Assembly (NCBI RefSeq): GCF_013870525.1
Contig: NZ_JACBXD010000056.1
Coordinates: forward strand, 1-52,105
Length of the DNA stretch: 52,105 nucleotides
From: Amycolatopsis pittospori
Lineage (GTDB): Bacteria; Actinomycetota; Actinomycetes; Mycobacteriales; Pseudonocardiaceae
Direction: 5' to 3'
The notes below the pieces were generated by a model that did not search any database, was not told where the DNA came from, and was given only the letters and a program-made list of their open reading frames with translations. Position 1 is the stretch's first letter. Every line of letters starts with the position of its first letter. The position numbers and the translations under genes were made by a program. Positions 7,787 to 17,715 of the stretch are shown piece after piece.

Positions 7787-8755
7787 ATGCCGTCGACGCC
7801 GCTCACCCTGACCCGTACCTGGCGCTTGGCCGTGCTCACCGGCCTGGCCGCGCTCGTCACCGCGGCCTGCGGCGGCGGGCCCGATGGCGCCGGCGGCCAG
7901 GAGCCGGCCGCCCCGGGCGCGCCCGCCGCGATTCCCGACACCACCGCGCTGATCGGCGGGATCCAGAAGGACGCCGCCGTCGCCGGGACGTTGCCCGCGA
8001 AGTACGCGCAGGCCGGGATGTTGCACCTGGCGTCGAATCTGCAGTCCGCGCCCAACAACTTCTACGCCGCCGACGGCAAGACCCCGATCGGTTACGAGGT
8101 CGACCTCGCCAAGGCCGTCGGCGCGAAGCTCGGCGTCACCGTGCACCACCAGGACATGGCGTTCGGCTCGCTCATCACGAGCCTCCAGTCCGGCCGCGTC
8201 GACCTCACGATGGCGGCGATGAACGACACGAAGACCCGCCAGGCGCAGATCGACTTCGTCGACTACTTCTCCTCCGGCATCACGATCATGGTCCGCAAGG
8301 GCAACCCCGACCAGATCAGCGGTCCGGACACGTTGTGCGGCAAGAACGTCGCGGTCGTGCAGGGTACGAGTCACCAGAAGTTCGCCGAGGAACAGAACGG
8401 GAAATGCACGCAGGCGGGCAAGCCCGCGCTGACCGTCACCGCGACCGACAGCGACACGCAGAACCAGAACCAGCTCCGCACCGGCCGGGTCGCCGCCATC
8501 CTCAACGACCTGCCCAGTGCGGTCTACATCTCGCGGACCGCGGGCGAGGGCAAGTTCTTCGAGGTCGTCCCGGGTGAGCCGATCAACGGCGGGCCGTACG
8601 GGATCGGCGTCAACAAGGAGAACAAGCCCCTGGCCGAGTCCGTGCAGAAGGCGCTTCAGTCTCTGATCGCCGACGGCTCCTACGGCAAGATCCTGCAGGC
8701 CTGGGGCGTTGAGCAGGGCGCGGTCAAGGAGGCGAAGCTCAATGGCGGAAGCTAG
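7787..8755 (+). CDS. amino-acid ABC transporter substrate-binding lipoprotein
   Basis: 322 residues. A lipoprotein signal ends in the lipobox LVTAAC (Cys about 27). The mature part is a family 3 solute-binding fold: PIGYEVDLAKAVGAKLGV, FGSLITSLQSGRVDL and GKNVAVVQGTSHQKF are the typical polar-amino-acid receptor strands. ATG at 7787 follows GTGGAGG. The gene opens a four-gene operon (receptor, permease, ATPase, aminotransferase-regulator fusion). The amino acid or opine carried is unknown; the fused regulator suggests an amine or D-/L-amino acid. Confidence 0.9.
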   Translation: MPSTPLTLTRTWRLAVLTGLAALVTAACGGGPDGAGGQEPAAPGAPAAIPDTTALIGGIQKDAAVAGTLPAKYAQAGMLHLASNLQSAPNNFYAADGKTPIGYEVDLAKAVGAKLGVTVHHQDMAFGSLITSLQSGRVDLTMAAMNDTKTRQAQIDFVDYFSSGITIMVRKGNPDQISGPDTLCGKNVAVVQGTSHQKFAEEQNGKCTQAGKPALTVTATDSDTQNQNQLRTGRVAAILNDLPSAVYISRTAGEGKFFEVVPGEPINGGPYGIGVNKENKPLAESVQKALQSLIADGSYGKILQAWGVEQGAVKEAKLNGGS

Positions 8756-9648
8756 TCGGCCGACCATCGAGCCGTTGCCGATCGTCCGGCTGAGGCATTG
8801 GGGCCGGTGGGTCAGCGCGGTCGTCATCCTCGCGCTGCTGGTCCTGCTCGGGATCGCCCTCGGAGGCGCCCAGATCCAGTGGGATTCGGTCCCGGAGTTC
8901 CTGTGGTACCGCGTGATGGCGGTCGGTCTGCTCAACACCGTGCTGCTCGCGGTGATCGCGCAGGGTTCGGCGATCGTCATCGGGATCGTGATCGCCTTGA
9001 TGCGCCGCTCGGCCAACCCGGTGGCGCGCTGGTTCGCGGCGGGCTACATCTGGCTGTTCCGCGGGCTTCCGGTGCTCCTGCAGATCCTGATCTGGTACAA
9101 CCTGGCGCTGGTCTTCGAGTTCATCTCGATCCCGCTGCCGTTCGGCGGCTACCTGCTGCACGAGCAGACCAACGTCCTGATCACCGCGTTCACCGCGGCG
9201 TTGCTCGGCTTGGCGCTCAACGAAAGCGCGTACATGGCGGAGATCGTCCGCGCCGGGTTGAACAGTGTCGACAGTGGACAGACCGAGGCGGCGAAGTCGA
9301 TCGGGATGTCGCCGGGTGCGACGCTGCGCCGGGTGGTGCTGCCGCAGGCGATGCGCGTGATCATCCCGCCGACCGGCAACGACTTCATCAACATGCTCAA
9401 GGGTACGTCGATGGCGTCGGTGATCGGCGTGACCGAACTGATCCACGCCGCCAACAACATCTCGTCCAACAACCTGCTGGTGATGGAGACCCTGCTGGCC
9501 GCCGCGGTCTGGTACATGGTCGTGGTGACCGTCGCCGGTGTCGGGCAGCACTATCTGGAGCGGGCCTTCGATGCGGAGGAGCGGGTGAGCGGCCCGTTCT
9601 CCCGTGCCGCCAAGGCCTTGCGCACCGCGCCGCTGGTGAGGAGTGAAC

Positions 9649-9656
<8 letters not shown>
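8742..9656 (+). CDS. amino-acid ABC transporter permease (HisM/GlnP type)
   Basis: 304 residues with about five membrane helices. The EAA loop reads EAAKSIGMSPGATLRRVVLPQ, where the ATPase docks. The ATG at 8742 lies inside the end of the receptor gene, after AAGGAGG (8728-8734), so the two are coupled. One permease gene only, so the channel is probably a homodimer. N-terminal 25 residues are cytoplasmic and basic. Confidence 0.9.
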
Positions 9657-10427
<771 letters not shown>

Positions 10428-10431
<4 letters not shown>

Positions 10432-12158
10432 CGCGGATCTCCCCGCGGTACCTGCTGCAGTTCGACGAACCGGCCGGGTACCTCGACTTCGCGCGGTTCG
10501 GGCCGCCGTCGCACGCCGTGCTGGACACGACGGCGAGCCTGCTCGACTCCTCGACCAAGGCCGGTCCGTCCACTGTGGACGACCTGATGCGGCAGGAGAC
10601 GCGGGCCAAGGCCGCCGCCGCACGCCTTTCCGGTAGCGACACCGACCACACGGTGCTGTTGCCGCACACCAGTCTCGGGCTCTTCCAGGCCGCGTTCAAC
10701 GCTCCCGGTGGCGAGGCGCTGGTCTCGGCGTCGGAGTTCCCGGCCAACACCTACCCGTGGGCGCGCGCCGAACAGGCGGGACGGCTGACCGTGCGGCGGC
10801 TGCCGCTGGGGAACGTCACCGCGGACGGGATCAAGGCGGCGCTCACTCCGGAGACTTCGCTGGTCAGTGTGAGCGCGGTCGACTTCCGCACCGGGTATCG
10901 CGCCGATCTGGCGGCCATCCGGGAAGCGGTGGGAGACAGGCTGCTCGTCGTCGACGGGATCCAGGGCTTCGGTGTGACCGAAACACCGTGGGAGGTCGCG
11001 GACGTGCTCGTCGTCGGTGGCCAGAAATGGCTGCGGGCGGGCTGGGGCACCGGATTCGCCGTGCTCTCGGACCGCGCGCTGGAGCGGATGGAACCGATCC
11101 TGTCCGGCTGGACCGGCGCCCGCGACCCGGGGCTGTTCGACGACGAGATCCACCCGGCCGACGAGACCGCGGCCGCGTGGTCGATCTCGAACCTGAGCCC
11201 GATCACCTCGGGTGCGTTCGCCGCCGCCCTGGAACTGGTCGAAGAGGCGGGTGTAGCGGCCATCGCCGGCCGGATCGCCGAACGTGTCGGGGAACTCGAA
11301 GAGGTCGTGAAATCCGTGGGGGGAGAAGTGGTTTCGGCCGTCGAGCGCCGGGCCGGGATCCTTGCCTTCACCGTGCCGGGGCACGCCGCCGAACAGGTAG
11401 GCACCGCCCTGGCGAACGCCGGGATCGCCGCGACGGTCCGGCCCGAGCACGTCCGGCTGTCCCCGCACGCGTCGACTCCGGCGAGCGCGGCGGAACAGGT
11501 CCGGTCCGCTTTGGAACGCTTGAAGAAGCCGGTCACGGTCTCCTCCGGTGTTCCCGTGGTCGCGTCCGGGGCCTCGGCGGATCTGCTCACCGCGCTCGTC
11601 CCGGCGGTGCACGCGCTCGCCGCGATGCTGGGGCCGGGCAACGAGGTCCTGCTGCACGACCTGGGCAGGCTGCCGGACTCGATCGTCGCCATCGCCGGCG
11701 ACCTCACCGGCCGCACCGTCGGCGGGCCGATGACGGATCTGCTGCTGGGCCTGGTCCGCCGCGGCACCACGCAGGACCTGACGAACTACGAGACACACGG
11801 TCCCGACGGCCGTGCGATCCGGTCTTCGACGCTGTTCCTGCGGGACGCCGACGGGGTCGCCATCGGCTGCCTGTGCGTGAATCGCCTGACCGACGGCGAA
11901 GTGCGCTCCAGCGGCCAGGAACCCGAGACGTTCCCACCGGACGTCGACAGCCTGCAGCGGTTCCTCGTCGGGCGCGCGGTCACGAAGGCAGGGATCCCGG
12001 TGGACCTGATGAAGAAGCGGCACAAGGCGGCCGTGGTCCGGGAACTGGACGAGGCCGGGTTCTTCCTCATCAAGGACTCGGTGGACCACCTCGCCGGGGA
12101 ACTCGACGTCACCCGGTACACGATCTACAACTACCTGAACGAGATCCGGGCCACCTGA
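10428..12158 (+). CDS. class V aminotransferase fused to YheO-PAS/HTH regulator
   Basis: 576 residues, two modules. Residues 1-365 form a PLP fold-type I, class V aminotransferase/cysteine-desulfurase-like domain: PHTSLGLFQ phosphate loop, VVDGIQG with Asp176, and the Schiff-base Lys200 in VGGQKWLRAGWGTG. Residues about 385-505 match the YheO-like PAS domain (VHALAAMLGPGNEVLLHDL, IGCLCVN). The last 45 residues are an HTH_22-type DNA-binding domain (LDVTRYTIYNYLNEI). YheO/DauR proteins repress amino-acid genes. Being last in the ABC operon and coupled to it, the protein may sense the imported amino acid through PLP and control the 7712-7751 operators. It resembles a MocR regulator with the domain order reversed. 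Each domain is clear; the role is inferred. Confidence 0.85.
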
Positions 12159-12168
12159 CGCTCCCGCG

Positions 12169-12223
12169 CGCTATGAACGACCCGTTACTTGCAAAATTTG
12201 CCAGTAACGGGTCGTTCATAGCG
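12169..12223. terminator. bidirectional hairpin, TATGAACG family
   Basis: 21-bp arms starting CGCTATGAACGACCCGTTAC around a TGCAAAATTTGCC centre, between convergent genes. It is a near copy of the hairpin at 31991-32043. It should end transcription from both sides. Confidence 0.75.
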
Positions 12224-12232
12224 TCCCGGGCG

Positions 12233-13405
12233 CTACCCGAGGAAGGACTCGACGGCGTCGGCCGCCCGCTCGATCCCGCCGTTCCCGCGCGTCTCCGCCC
12301 GCACCTCGGCCAGGCGAGCCGCGACCGAGGGCGACGAGGCCACCCGTTCGACAGCGGCCCGCAGCGTCGACGCCGTCACGTCCGAAGCCGCGAGTTCCTC
12401 GCCGACGCCCAGTTCCGCCAGCTTCGCCGCGTTCCCGAAACCGTCGGTGGCCAGCGGGATCGCCACGGTCGGCACGCCGTACCACAGCGATTCCGTGCTA
12501 CCGCCCATTCCCGCGTGCGTGATGAACGCCGACGCGGCTTCCAGCACCGCCAGCTGCGGGACGAACGGGTGCACTTCGATGTGCTCCGGCAGCGGCCCGA
12601 GGTCGGCCGGATCGGTCTGCCCGATCGAGATGACCACATGCCAGTCGGAATCCCGGAATCCGTCCACGCAGGCGCGGAACAGGTCGATCTGGTCGGTGAA
12701 CGCGGTACCGAGCGACATCAGCAGGACCTTCTTCCCGCTCGACGGCGGAGTCCAGCTTCGGTCGGCCAGCCGTTCCGGATCCAGTGCCGGGCCGACGAAC
12801 CGGACCGTCGACGGAACCCTGTCGACGTTGGGCTGCATCGCCCTCGGCAGCAGGGCGAGGACCTGTCCCGGATGGGAGATCCAGTCCCAGGCGTCGGCCT
12901 CGATCCCGTTTTCTTCCAGCCACAGAGTGAAAGTGGCGAAATAGTCCTTTCCGGACGGTGAGCTGCGAAGCGCGTCCAGCATCTCGCCCAGATCCTCTTC
13001 GTAGCCGTCCCAAGCGACATACGTCGGGGACAGCTGCACGGCCGGGACGCCGTAGCGCCTGCCCAGGATCGGTGCCGGGAGCCCGCCGATGTCGTACAGC
13101 AGCAGGTCCGGCCGGTTCTTGTCGTAGAAATCGGTGAGCACCGGCATCGCCTGGATGCCCTCGTCGAGGAAGACCCGCATCTGGGACCCGGCGTCCTCCG
13201 GCCACGCCGACTGGTCGCCCAGCGGGAGGATCGAGGGATGCGAGACCACTTCGGCCCCGGTCGGTGCGATCAGGCCGGTGAGCGGCTCGCCCACGACGTA
13301 ACTGACCCGATGCCCGCGAGCGACGAGCTCACGGATGATCGCCAGGGACGGGTAGATGTGGCTCGGTGCGGTGCAGCCGATCATCGCGATGTGTTGCTTC
13401 TGCAT
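12233..13405 (-). CDS. mgt: macrolide glycosyltransferase (OleD/Mgt-like)
   Basis: 390 residues, GT-B fold. N-terminal domain starts HIAMIGCTAPSHIYPSLAIIRELVARGHRVSYV, with the catalytic-type His after the first strand region (SH near residue 15). The C-terminal nucleotide-sugar site reads HPFVPQLAVLEAASAFITHAGMGGSTESLWYGVPTVAIPLATDGFGNA, the MGT-family signature. Relatives OleD, OleI and Mgt inactivate macrolides by adding glucose from UDP-glucose. ATG at 13405 follows AGGAC. Upstream lie a 10-codon leader ORF and an intrinsic terminator, so induction by the antibiotic is likely. No biosynthetic genes are nearby, so it is a resistance rather than a production gene. Confidence 0.85.
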   Translation of the reverse strand: MQKQHIAMIGCTAPSHIYPSLAIIRELVARGHRVSYVVGEPLTGLIAPTGAEVVSHPSILPLGDQSAWPEDAGSQMRVFLDEGIQAMPVLTDFYDKNRPDLLLYDIGGLPAPILGRRYGVPAVQLSPTYVAWDGYEEDLGEMLDALRSSPSGKDYFATFTLWLEENGIEADAWDWISHPGQVLALLPRAMQPNVDRVPSTVRFVGPALDPERLADRSWTPPSSGKKVLLMSLGTAFTDQIDLFRACVDGFRDSDWHVVISIGQTDPADLGPLPEHIEVHPFVPQLAVLEAASAFITHAGMGGSTESLWYGVPTVAIPLATDGFGNAAKLAELGVGEELAASDVTASTLRAAVERVASSPSVAARLAEVRAETRGNGGIERAADAVESFLG

Positions 13406-13449
13406 GATGTCCTGTCTGAATCCGTGAAGGAATGACGGACGGCGCGCAG

Positions 13450-13478
13450 AAAAGGGGCCACCCGGTGGCGGGCGGCCC
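13450..13478 (-). terminator. attenuator terminator between leader peptide and glycosyltransferase
   Basis: On the minus strand GGGCCGCCC-GCCACC-GGGTGGCCC forms a 9-bp stem (one G-U) followed by CTTTTC, a rho-independent terminator shape. It lies 16 bases after the leader stop and 45 before the glycosyltransferase ATG. A weaker competing stem (CGCC..GGCG, about 13484-13500) covers the leader's 3' end. Confidence 0.7.
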
Positions 13479-13493
13479 TGCGGTCACGCCGTC

Positions 13494-13526
13494 TCAGGCG
13501 GTGCGCATGCGGATGTGGTAGGTCAT
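13494..13526 (-). CDS. 10-residue leader peptide MTYHIRMRTA
   Basis: The frame is ATG ACC TAC CAC ATC CGC ATG CGC ACC GCC TGA. The ATG is 7 bases after the -10 box, so the leader is translated from a leaderless mRNA. Residues 6-8 are Arg-Met-Arg. Arg/Lys-X-Arg/Lys motifs are where macrolide-bound ribosomes stall, as in the ErmD-type leader peptides. A ribosome stalled here would alter folding before the downstream terminator and let transcription enter the glycosyltransferase gene. The ORF, motif, promoter and terminator are all visible; the induction mechanism is inferred. Confidence 0.75.
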   Translation of the reverse strand: MTYHIRMRTA

Positions 13527-13533
13527 GATCGAA

Positions 13534-13562
13534 ATCCTAGCGGCATCGGACGGGGCGCCCAA
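13534..13562 (-). promoter_or_regulatory. promoter of leader peptide/glycosyltransferase unit
   Basis: On the minus strand: -35 TTGGGC (13562-13557), 17-bp spacer, -10 TAGGAT (13539-13534), then 7 bases to the leader ATG. This predicts a transcript starting at or next to the ATG. Confidence 0.65.
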
Positions 13563-13695
13563 ACGCTTAACCGGTTGCCCGGTTTGCCGCGATCGGGACC
13601 CGCCGTTGGTAGGGACCTTCGCCGGAAGGGTTCCGCAGGTCACGCACGTGGATAGGGTTTGCTCGCTTTCACCTTTGGAGGGAAAGGGAGAATCC

Positions 13696-15258
13696 GTGAG
13701 ACGTGTTCTCATCACCGCGCTGGCCGTGGCCACACTGGCTTCGGTCGCGGTGACCGCACCGGCTGTCGCCGCGGAAGACGCGCAGCCGGCCGAGACGATC
13801 ACCTGGGGGGCCTGCACCGATCCGGCGCTCGTCACCGCGGGCGCCGAATGTGGCTACCTGTCCGTGCCGCTCGACTACTCGAGGCCGCGCGGCGAGAAGA
13901 TCCAGCTAGCGCTCAGCCGCGTCAAGCACAAGACGCCGGAAGCGCGGTACCAGGGCGTCATGCTCACCAACCCGGGTGGCCCCGGCGGCTCCGGGCTGCT
14001 GCTCGCGACCCGCGGGCCGCGCGTGCCGAACCACGCCGGCGACGCCTACGACTGGGTGGGCTTCGACCCGCGCGGCGTCGGCGCCAGCAAACCGGCGCTC
14101 TCGTGCATCCCTGACTACATGGACTACAACCGGCCGAACTACACGCCGACCACGCCGCAGCTGGAGAAGACCTGGCTACAGCGCTCGAAGTCCTACGCCG
14201 ACGCGTGCGCGAAGAACAACAGCCGCGCTCTGCTCGACAACATCAAGACGACTGACACGGTCAAGGACATGGAGAGCATCCGCAAGGCACTCGGCGCGGA
14301 GAAGCTGAACTTCTACGGGTACTCCTACGGCACCTACCTCGGCCAGGTCTACGGGACGCTGTTCCCGCAGCACGTCCGCCGGATGGTCCTCGATTCCACT
14401 GTGGACCCCCGCAACGTCTGGTACCAGGCCAACCTGAACCAGGACGTCGCGTTCGACGTCAACATCAACATCTGGTTCGGCTGGGTGGCGCAGCACGACG
14501 ACGTCTACCACCTCGGCAAGACGCAGGCCGCGGTGAAGCAGGTGTTCGTCGAGCAGCTGAAGAAGCTGGCCGTGGTCCCGGCGGGCGGTTTCGTCGGTCC
14601 GGACGAGTTCCTCGACGTCTTCCAGCAGGCTTCGTACTACCAGCTGCGGTGGACACTGCTCGGCGACGCGCTCGCGAAGTTCGTCAACAACGGTGACTGG
14701 CAGACGATGAAGGGGCTGTTCGAGACCTTCGGCGGTCGCGGCGACGACAACGGGTACGCCGTCTATCTCGCCGTCCAGTGCACCGACGTCAAGTGGCCGC
14801 AGAGCTGGCAGCAGTGGAAGCACGACAACTGGCGTACCTATCAGAAGGCGCCGTTCTTCACCTGGCAGAACGCGTGGTTCAACGCGCCCTGCCTCTACTG
14901 GCCCGCGAAGCCCGGCCACCCGGTGAAGGTCGACGGCAAGAAGGTGCCGAGTGTGCTGATGATCGGTGAGACGCTCGACGCGGCGACGCCGTACGAAGGC
15001 AGCCTCGAGGTCCGTAGCCGGTTCCCCGGCGCTCGCCTGATCGGTGAGCCGGGTGGTACGAGCCACGCGATCACCCCGCGCGGCAACGCCTGCGTCGACA
15101 ACCGGATCGCCGACTACCTGGCGACCGGGGCGCTGCCCGACCGCAAGCCGGGCCGGACGGCCGACGTCGAATGCGCGCCGTTGCCGCTCCCGGTGCCACC
15201 TCCGGCGCCGGCGGCCGCTTCGGCCCCTGAGGCGGCTACCTCCCGGGTGCCCGCCTAG
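13696..15258 (+). CDS. secreted tripeptidyl aminopeptidase-like alpha/beta hydrolase
   Basis: 520 residues with a Sec signal (about 1-25, ending AVAA). The alpha/beta-hydrolase core has the oxyanion stretch NPGGPGGSG (near 95) and nucleophile elbow GYSYG with Ser near 209; Asp lies near 429 and His near 457 (GTSHAI) in the TAP-like C-terminal domain. This is the layout of the Streptomyces tripeptidyl aminopeptidase and SlpD/E proteases (about 520 aa). The last 40 residues are Pro/Ala-rich. GTG at 13696 follows GGAGGGAAAGGGAG. It diverges from the leader/glycosyltransferase unit. Likely role: releasing tripeptides from extracellular proteins. Confidence 0.88.
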   Translation: MRRVLITALAVATLASVAVTAPAVAAEDAQPAETITWGACTDPALVTAGAECGYLSVPLDYSRPRGEKIQLALSRVKHKTPEARYQGVMLTNPGGPGGSGLLLATRGPRVPNHAGDAYDWVGFDPRGVGASKPALSCIPDYMDYNRPNYTPTTPQLEKTWLQRSKSYADACAKNNSRALLDNIKTTDTVKDMESIRKALGAEKLNFYGYSYGTYLGQVYGTLFPQHVRRMVLDSTVDPRNVWYQANLNQDVAFDVNINIWFGWVAQHDDVYHLGKTQAAVKQVFVEQLKKLAVVPAGGFVGPDEFLDVFQQASYYQLRWTLLGDALAKFVNNGDWQTMKGLFETFGGRGDDNGYAVYLAVQCTDVKWPQSWQQWKHDNWRTYQKAPFFTWQNAWFNAPCLYWPAKPGHPVKVDGKKVPSVLMIGETLDAATPYEGSLEVRSRFPGARLIGEPGGTSHAITPRGNACVDNRIADYLATGALPDRKPGRTADVECAPLPLPVPPPAPAAASAPEAATSRVPA

Positions 15259-15265
15259 CCGCTGT

Positions 15266-15316
15266 CCGTGAAGGCCTCCTTCCCTACCGTCAAAGTAGGG
15301 AAGGAGGCCTTCACGG
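15266..15316 (+). terminator. perfect hairpin after peptidase gene
   Basis: CCGTGAAGGCCTCCTTCCCTA pairs with its inverted copy (21 bp) around a nine-base loop. Its core is related to the hairpin at 7634-7682. Confidence 0.75.
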
Positions 15317-15340
15317 CGTCATGGGTTTCCAGGACAGGGG

Positions 15341-15382
15341 ACTTTGTGTTACAAAGTGCGTACCGACTTTGTATTTCAGAGT
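15341..15382 (+). promoter_or_regulatory. tandem ACTTTG/CAAAGT operators of ABC-2 operon
   Basis: ACTTTG-TGTTA-CAAAGT (15341-15357) is a perfect inverted repeat; ACTTTG-TATTT-CAGAGT (15366-15382) is a one-mismatch copy 25 bp on. A promoter TTACAA-17-TATTTC would lie across them. The winged-helix gene in the same operon (17712) is the likely binder. Confidence 0.55.
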
Positions 15383-15400
15383 GCTCGAAGAGGGAGAGTC

Positions 15401-16303
15401 ATGGTGGACGCGTTCAGCCTCGAAGGGCTGGTGAAGCGCTTCGGTGACGTCCTGGCCGTCGACGACGTCGGCGTGCGTGTCGCACCGGGCGAGGTGGTGG
15501 CGCTGCTCGGGCCGAACGGCGCGGGCAAATCGACCACGATCGACATGCTGCTGGGCCTGACCAGGCCGGACTCCGGACGGGTGCGGGTCGCCGGGCTCAG
15601 CCCGGTCGAGGCGATGGACCAGGGGCTGGTCGGCGCGATGGCGCAGAACGGGACGCTGCTCAGGGACGCGACGGTCGCCGAACTCGTCGGCCTCTTCGCT
15701 TCCCTGCACCAGAAGCCGCTGCCCGTGCGGGAGGTGTTGAAGCGCGCCGGCGTCACCGAGTACGCGAACCGCCGCTGCGGGAAGCTCTCCGGTGGTGAGC
15801 AGCAGCGGGTGCGATTCGCGCTCGCGCTGGTCGGCGACCCGGATCTGCTGGTGCTCGACGAGCCGACGGCGGCGATGGACGTCGACGGGCGGCGCCGGTT
15901 CTGGGCGTCGATGCGGGAGTACACGGAGACGGGCCGGACGGTCCTCTTCGCGACGCACTACCTGGCCGAAGCCGAGGACTACGCCGATCGCGTCGTGCTG
16001 ATGAGGCACGGCAAGGTCGTCGCGGACGGACCGGTCGGGGAGGTCCGGGCCGCCGTCGCGGGGCGGGTGCTGCGCGCCGTCGTCCCGGATGCCACCGAAG
16101 CGGCCCTCGCCGCGCTGCCGGGGGTGTCGCGTGCGGTGCTGCGGGCCGGGCACGCGGAGCTGGGCTGCGCCGATTCGGACGCCGCGATCCGCGGCCTGCT
16201 GCGCGAGTTCCCGCTCGCCTCGGACATCGAAATCGCCGCTGTGGGGCTGGAAGAAGCCTTCATCGCGCTCACCGCCGATGAGGCTGAAGGAGCTTTGAGA
16301 TGA
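15401..16303 (+). CDS. ABC-2 type exporter ATPase
   Basis: 300 residues. Walker A LLGPNGAGKST, Q-loop MAQNGTLLRDATV, signature KLSGGEQQRVRFALAL, Walker B LLVLDEPTAAMD and switch His (FATHYLAEAEDYADRV) are intact. A C-terminal regulatory stretch of about 90 residues is typical of DrrA-like drug or lipid exporter ATPases. ATG at 15401 follows AGGGAGAG. The stop overlaps the permease ATG at 16300. Substrate unknown. Confidence 0.9.
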   Translation: MVDAFSLEGLVKRFGDVLAVDDVGVRVAPGEVVALLGPNGAGKSTTIDMLLGLTRPDSGRVRVAGLSPVEAMDQGLVGAMAQNGTLLRDATVAELVGLFASLHQKPLPVREVLKRAGVTEYANRRCGKLSGGEQQRVRFALALVGDPDLLVLDEPTAAMDVDGRRRFWASMREYTETGRTVLFATHYLAEAEDYADRVVLMRHGKVVADGPVGEVRAAVAGRVLRAVVPDATEAALAALPGVSRAVLRAGHAELGCADSDAAIRGLLREFPLASDIEIAAVGLEEAFIALTADEAEGALR

Positions 16304-17031
16304 ACATGAACTACCTCGCGCTGGAGATCAAGCGCATCGTCCGCAGTCCGCAGTTCGCGTTCTTCACCATCGGGATGCCACTGGCGATGTTCCTGTTGTT
16401 CGGCGGGATCTTCGGTGCCCGCGAGCTCGCTCCCGGCGTCTCGACCGCCACCGTCACCATGGTGAACATGGCCGCGTACGGCGCCATGACGGCCGCGCTG
16501 TTCACCGGCACCCGGGTCGCCACCGAACGCACCGACGGGTGGCAGCGCACCTTGCGGCTGACTCCGATGCGGGCGCCCGGCTACCTGATGGTGAAGGTGT
16601 CGGCGGGTCTGTTCGTCGCGCTGCCGGTGCTGCTGGTGATCTTCGCGGCCGGGATGATCCGCGGCATCCGCCTCGAAACCGGCCAGTGGCTGACGATCTT
16701 CGGCGCCCTGTGGCTCGGCGCGCTGCCGTTCGCGGTGCTGGGTCTGATGATCGGGCTGTTCGGCAAGGGCGACACCGTGCAGGCGGTGACCGGTGCGCTG
16801 ATGCTGCCGCTGGGCATGTTCGGCGGGCTCTGGATCCCGCTGCAGGTCCTGCCCGGCTGGATGAACACCGCCGGGCACCTCATGCCGACGTACTGGCTCG
16901 GCGAGATCGGCCGCGCGCCCGTGCTGGGCGGCTCGGGCATGCTGACCGCCGTCGGAGTGCTCGCGGGCTGGCTGGTCGTCCCCGCACTCGTGGTGATGGC
17001 GCGGTTCCGGCTGGACACGGCCAGGCTGTGA
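16300..17031 (+). CDS. ABC-2 type exporter permease
   Basis: 243 residues with six predicted helices; the cytoplasmic loop TRVATERTDGWQRTLRLTPM and the late segment MLPLGMFGGLWIPLQVLPGWM are typical of ABC-2 permeases. GAAGGAG precedes the overlapping ATG at 16300; a second ATG at 16306 could also start it. It partners the upstream ATPase. Confidence 0.88.
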   Translation: MNMNYLALEIKRIVRSPQFAFFTIGMPLAMFLLFGGIFGARELAPGVSTATVTMVNMAAYGAMTAALFTGTRVATERTDGWQRTLRLTPMRAPGYLMVKVSAGLFVALPVLLVIFAAGMIRGIRLETGQWLTIFGALWLGALPFAVLGLMIGLFGKGDTVQAVTGALMLPLGMFGGLWIPLQVLPGWMNTAGHLMPTYWLGEIGRAPVLGGSGMLTAVGVLAGWLVVPALVVMARFRLDTARL

Positions 17032-17070
17032 CTTCGAAAGGAGCCGGTGAGCGCGTGTTAGTTTTCCGAG

Positions 17071-17715
17071 GTGGCGGAGGATGAGCGGGCCGTGCCCGAG
17101 CAGGACGACGACGCGCGGCCGATGACGCCCGAGGAGTCGCTCGCGCTCATCGCCCAGCAGTCGGAGGAGACCCGGCGGGAGATCGGGCCGAATCCGGCCG
17201 TACTGCTCGCGGTCTGGGGTCTGGTGTGGCTGTTCGGTTTCGGTCTCATCTTCCTGTCCGCGCCGCCGACCTCCTTGATGCCGCTGTGGGCGGCCTCGGC
17301 CGTCGCGGTCGTCGCCTTCGCCGGCGCCATCGCTTACTCGGCGATCTACGGCATCCGGACGAGCCGGGGCGTTCGCGGTCCGTCGCGGCTCGTCGGGGCG
17401 ATGTACGGGTGGAGCTGGATGATCGCGTTCGGCGGGCTGACCGTCGTGAACACGGCCTTGATCCGTCAGGGGCTGGATCCCGAGCTGATCCCGCTGCTGT
17501 GGTCCGGGACCTCGCTGATGCTCACCGGCCTGATGTACCTGGCGGGCGGCATGCTGTGGCAGAGCAAACTGCAGTACGGCCTCGGCGTCTGGATCATCCT
17601 GTGCGGTGCGGCGAGCGTGCTGGCCGGGGGACCGCACAACTTCCTGGTGCTGAGCCTGGCGGGCGGAGGCGGATTCCTGGTGGCGTCGCTGGTCTTCCTG
17701 GTGCGGGCGCGATGA
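17071..17715 (+). CDS. membrane protein of ABC-2 operon, unknown function
   Basis: 214 residues. An acidic N-terminus (about 1-45, with EESLALIAQQSEETRREIGPN) is followed by six predicted membrane helices: AVLLAVWGLVWLFGFG, AASAVAVVAFAGAIAYS, MYGWSWMIAFGGLTVV, LLWSGTSLMLTGLMYL, GVWIILCGAASVL and LSLAGGGGFLVASLVFL. The GTG at 17071 is the first start in frame and has no clear ribosome site. Its stop overlaps the regulator ATG by 4 bases. It may modulate the exporter or sense membrane state; no family function is known to me. Confidence 0.75.
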   Translation: MAEDERAVPEQDDDARPMTPEESLALIAQQSEETRREIGPNPAVLLAVWGLVWLFGFGLIFLSAPPTSLMPLWAASAVAVVAFAGAIAYSAIYGIRTSRGVRGPSRLVGAMYGWSWMIAFGGLTVVNTALIRQGLDPELIPLLWSGTSLMLTGLMYLAGGMLWQSKLQYGLGVWIILCGAASVLAGGPHNFLVLSLAGGGGFLVASLVFLVRAR

